Shown here: positions 5,667-5,748 of the stretch, piece by piece
Layout of the letters: each line of letters starts with the position of its first letter
Position numbering within the stretch: position 1 is the stretch's first letter
Assembly (NCBI GenBank): GCA_025356915.1
Contig: JANXQG010000640.1
Span: 1 to 5,748 of the forward strand
Source: Planctomycetota bacterium
Lineage (GTDB): Bacteria > Planctomycetota > Planctomycetia > Pirellulales > Thermoguttaceae
DNA length: 5,748 nucleotides
Reading direction: 5' to 3'
Notes under the pieces: generated by a model
The model's input: the letters and a program-made list of their open reading frames with translations, nothing else
What the model was told of the DNA's origin: nothing
Database searches by the model: none
Translations under genes and position numbers: made by a program

Positions 5667-5748
5667 TTACTTTTCCTCAGCGTTGGGGAACGCCTTGCGG
5701 GCGGCTGCGCGGAGCGCAAAGCCCTTGAGTTCGGGGCGCTTCTCGGCG
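5667..5748 (-). CDS. C-terminal end of an upstream phage gene (partial)
   Basis: An open frame enters from the right edge and ends at a TAA one base before the start codon of the cement protein. Only 26 residues are visible. They are rich in Ala, Lys, Arg and Glu (for example GFALRAAARKAFPNAEEK) and look helical and strongly charged. In many tailed phages the gene directly before a decoration protein and the major capsid protein encodes the prohead protease, often with the scaffold as its C-terminal part, and a charged helical tail would fit. That identification rests on position only. Good codon structure, the one-base gap to the next ATG and the shared ribosome binding site region support a real gene end. 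It could equally be another small head-module protein. Confidence 0.75.
   Translation of the reverse strand, partial: AEKRPELKGFALRAAARKAFPNAEEK
5674..5679 (-). promoter_or_regulatory. Ribosome binding site of the cement protein gene
   Basis: The minus strand reads TGAGGA, eight bases before the ATG at 5665. It lies inside the last codons of the upstream gene. It supports starting the cement protein at MSTQVN rather than at the in-frame ATG at 5719, which would lie deep inside the upstream gene. Confidence 0.75.

Noticed and set aside
5075..5728. A plus-strand open frame of about 217 codons opposite the capsid and cement genes.
   Set aside because: It is antisense to two recognisable head genes and its translation has no domain pattern. 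It is a by-product of high GC content.

Overview
The window is a densely packed, GC-rich stretch of a tailed bacteriophage or prophage. Every gene I can support lies on the minus strand, so transcription runs from the high-coordinate end to the low-coordinate end. Two proteins begin with lipoprotein signal peptides and there is a small membrane protein with a coiled coil, which points to a Gram-negative, GC-rich (probably proteobacterial) host. No integrase, repressor, tRNA, transposon or CRISPR array is visible.

Head module (5748 down to about 4282). The C-terminal end of an upstream gene comes first. By position it may be a head protease or scaffold, but the visible part does not prove this. 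A 115-residue capsid cement protein of DUF2190 type follows, then a 340-residue major capsid protein of presumed HK97 fold. A strong GC hairpin without a T-tract sits just after the capsid stop codon.

Surface and fibre module (about 4214 down to 1078). Instead of obvious head-tail completion genes, the capsid gene is followed by an 87-residue beta-rich protein, a 431-residue fibre or spike protein with a carbohydrate-binding-like central domain, a 148-residue candidate lipoprotein, a 136-residue protein with the look of a baseplate-upper-protein (BppU-like) N-terminal domain, and a 243-residue protein ending in a LamG/concanavalin-A-like domain. These are most simply read as virion surface and adhesion proteins, with one envelope lipoprotein among them.

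Membrane module (1068 down to 81). A 143-residue protein with one N-terminal membrane helix and a coiled coil (holin- or i-spanin-like) overlaps a 187-residue protein that has a perfect lipobox, a Pro/Ala-rich linker and several membrane helices. This pair is a candidate lysis or host-envelope module. A possible further gene starts at 77 and leaves the window.

Spacing is tight throughout. Four junctions overlap (GTGA, ATGA, 13 nt and 8 nt) and most others have gaps of 13 nt or less, so this looks like one translationally coupled late operon. The only gap of note, about 67 nt after the capsid gene, holds the hairpin. No stretch over 300 bases lacks a gene.
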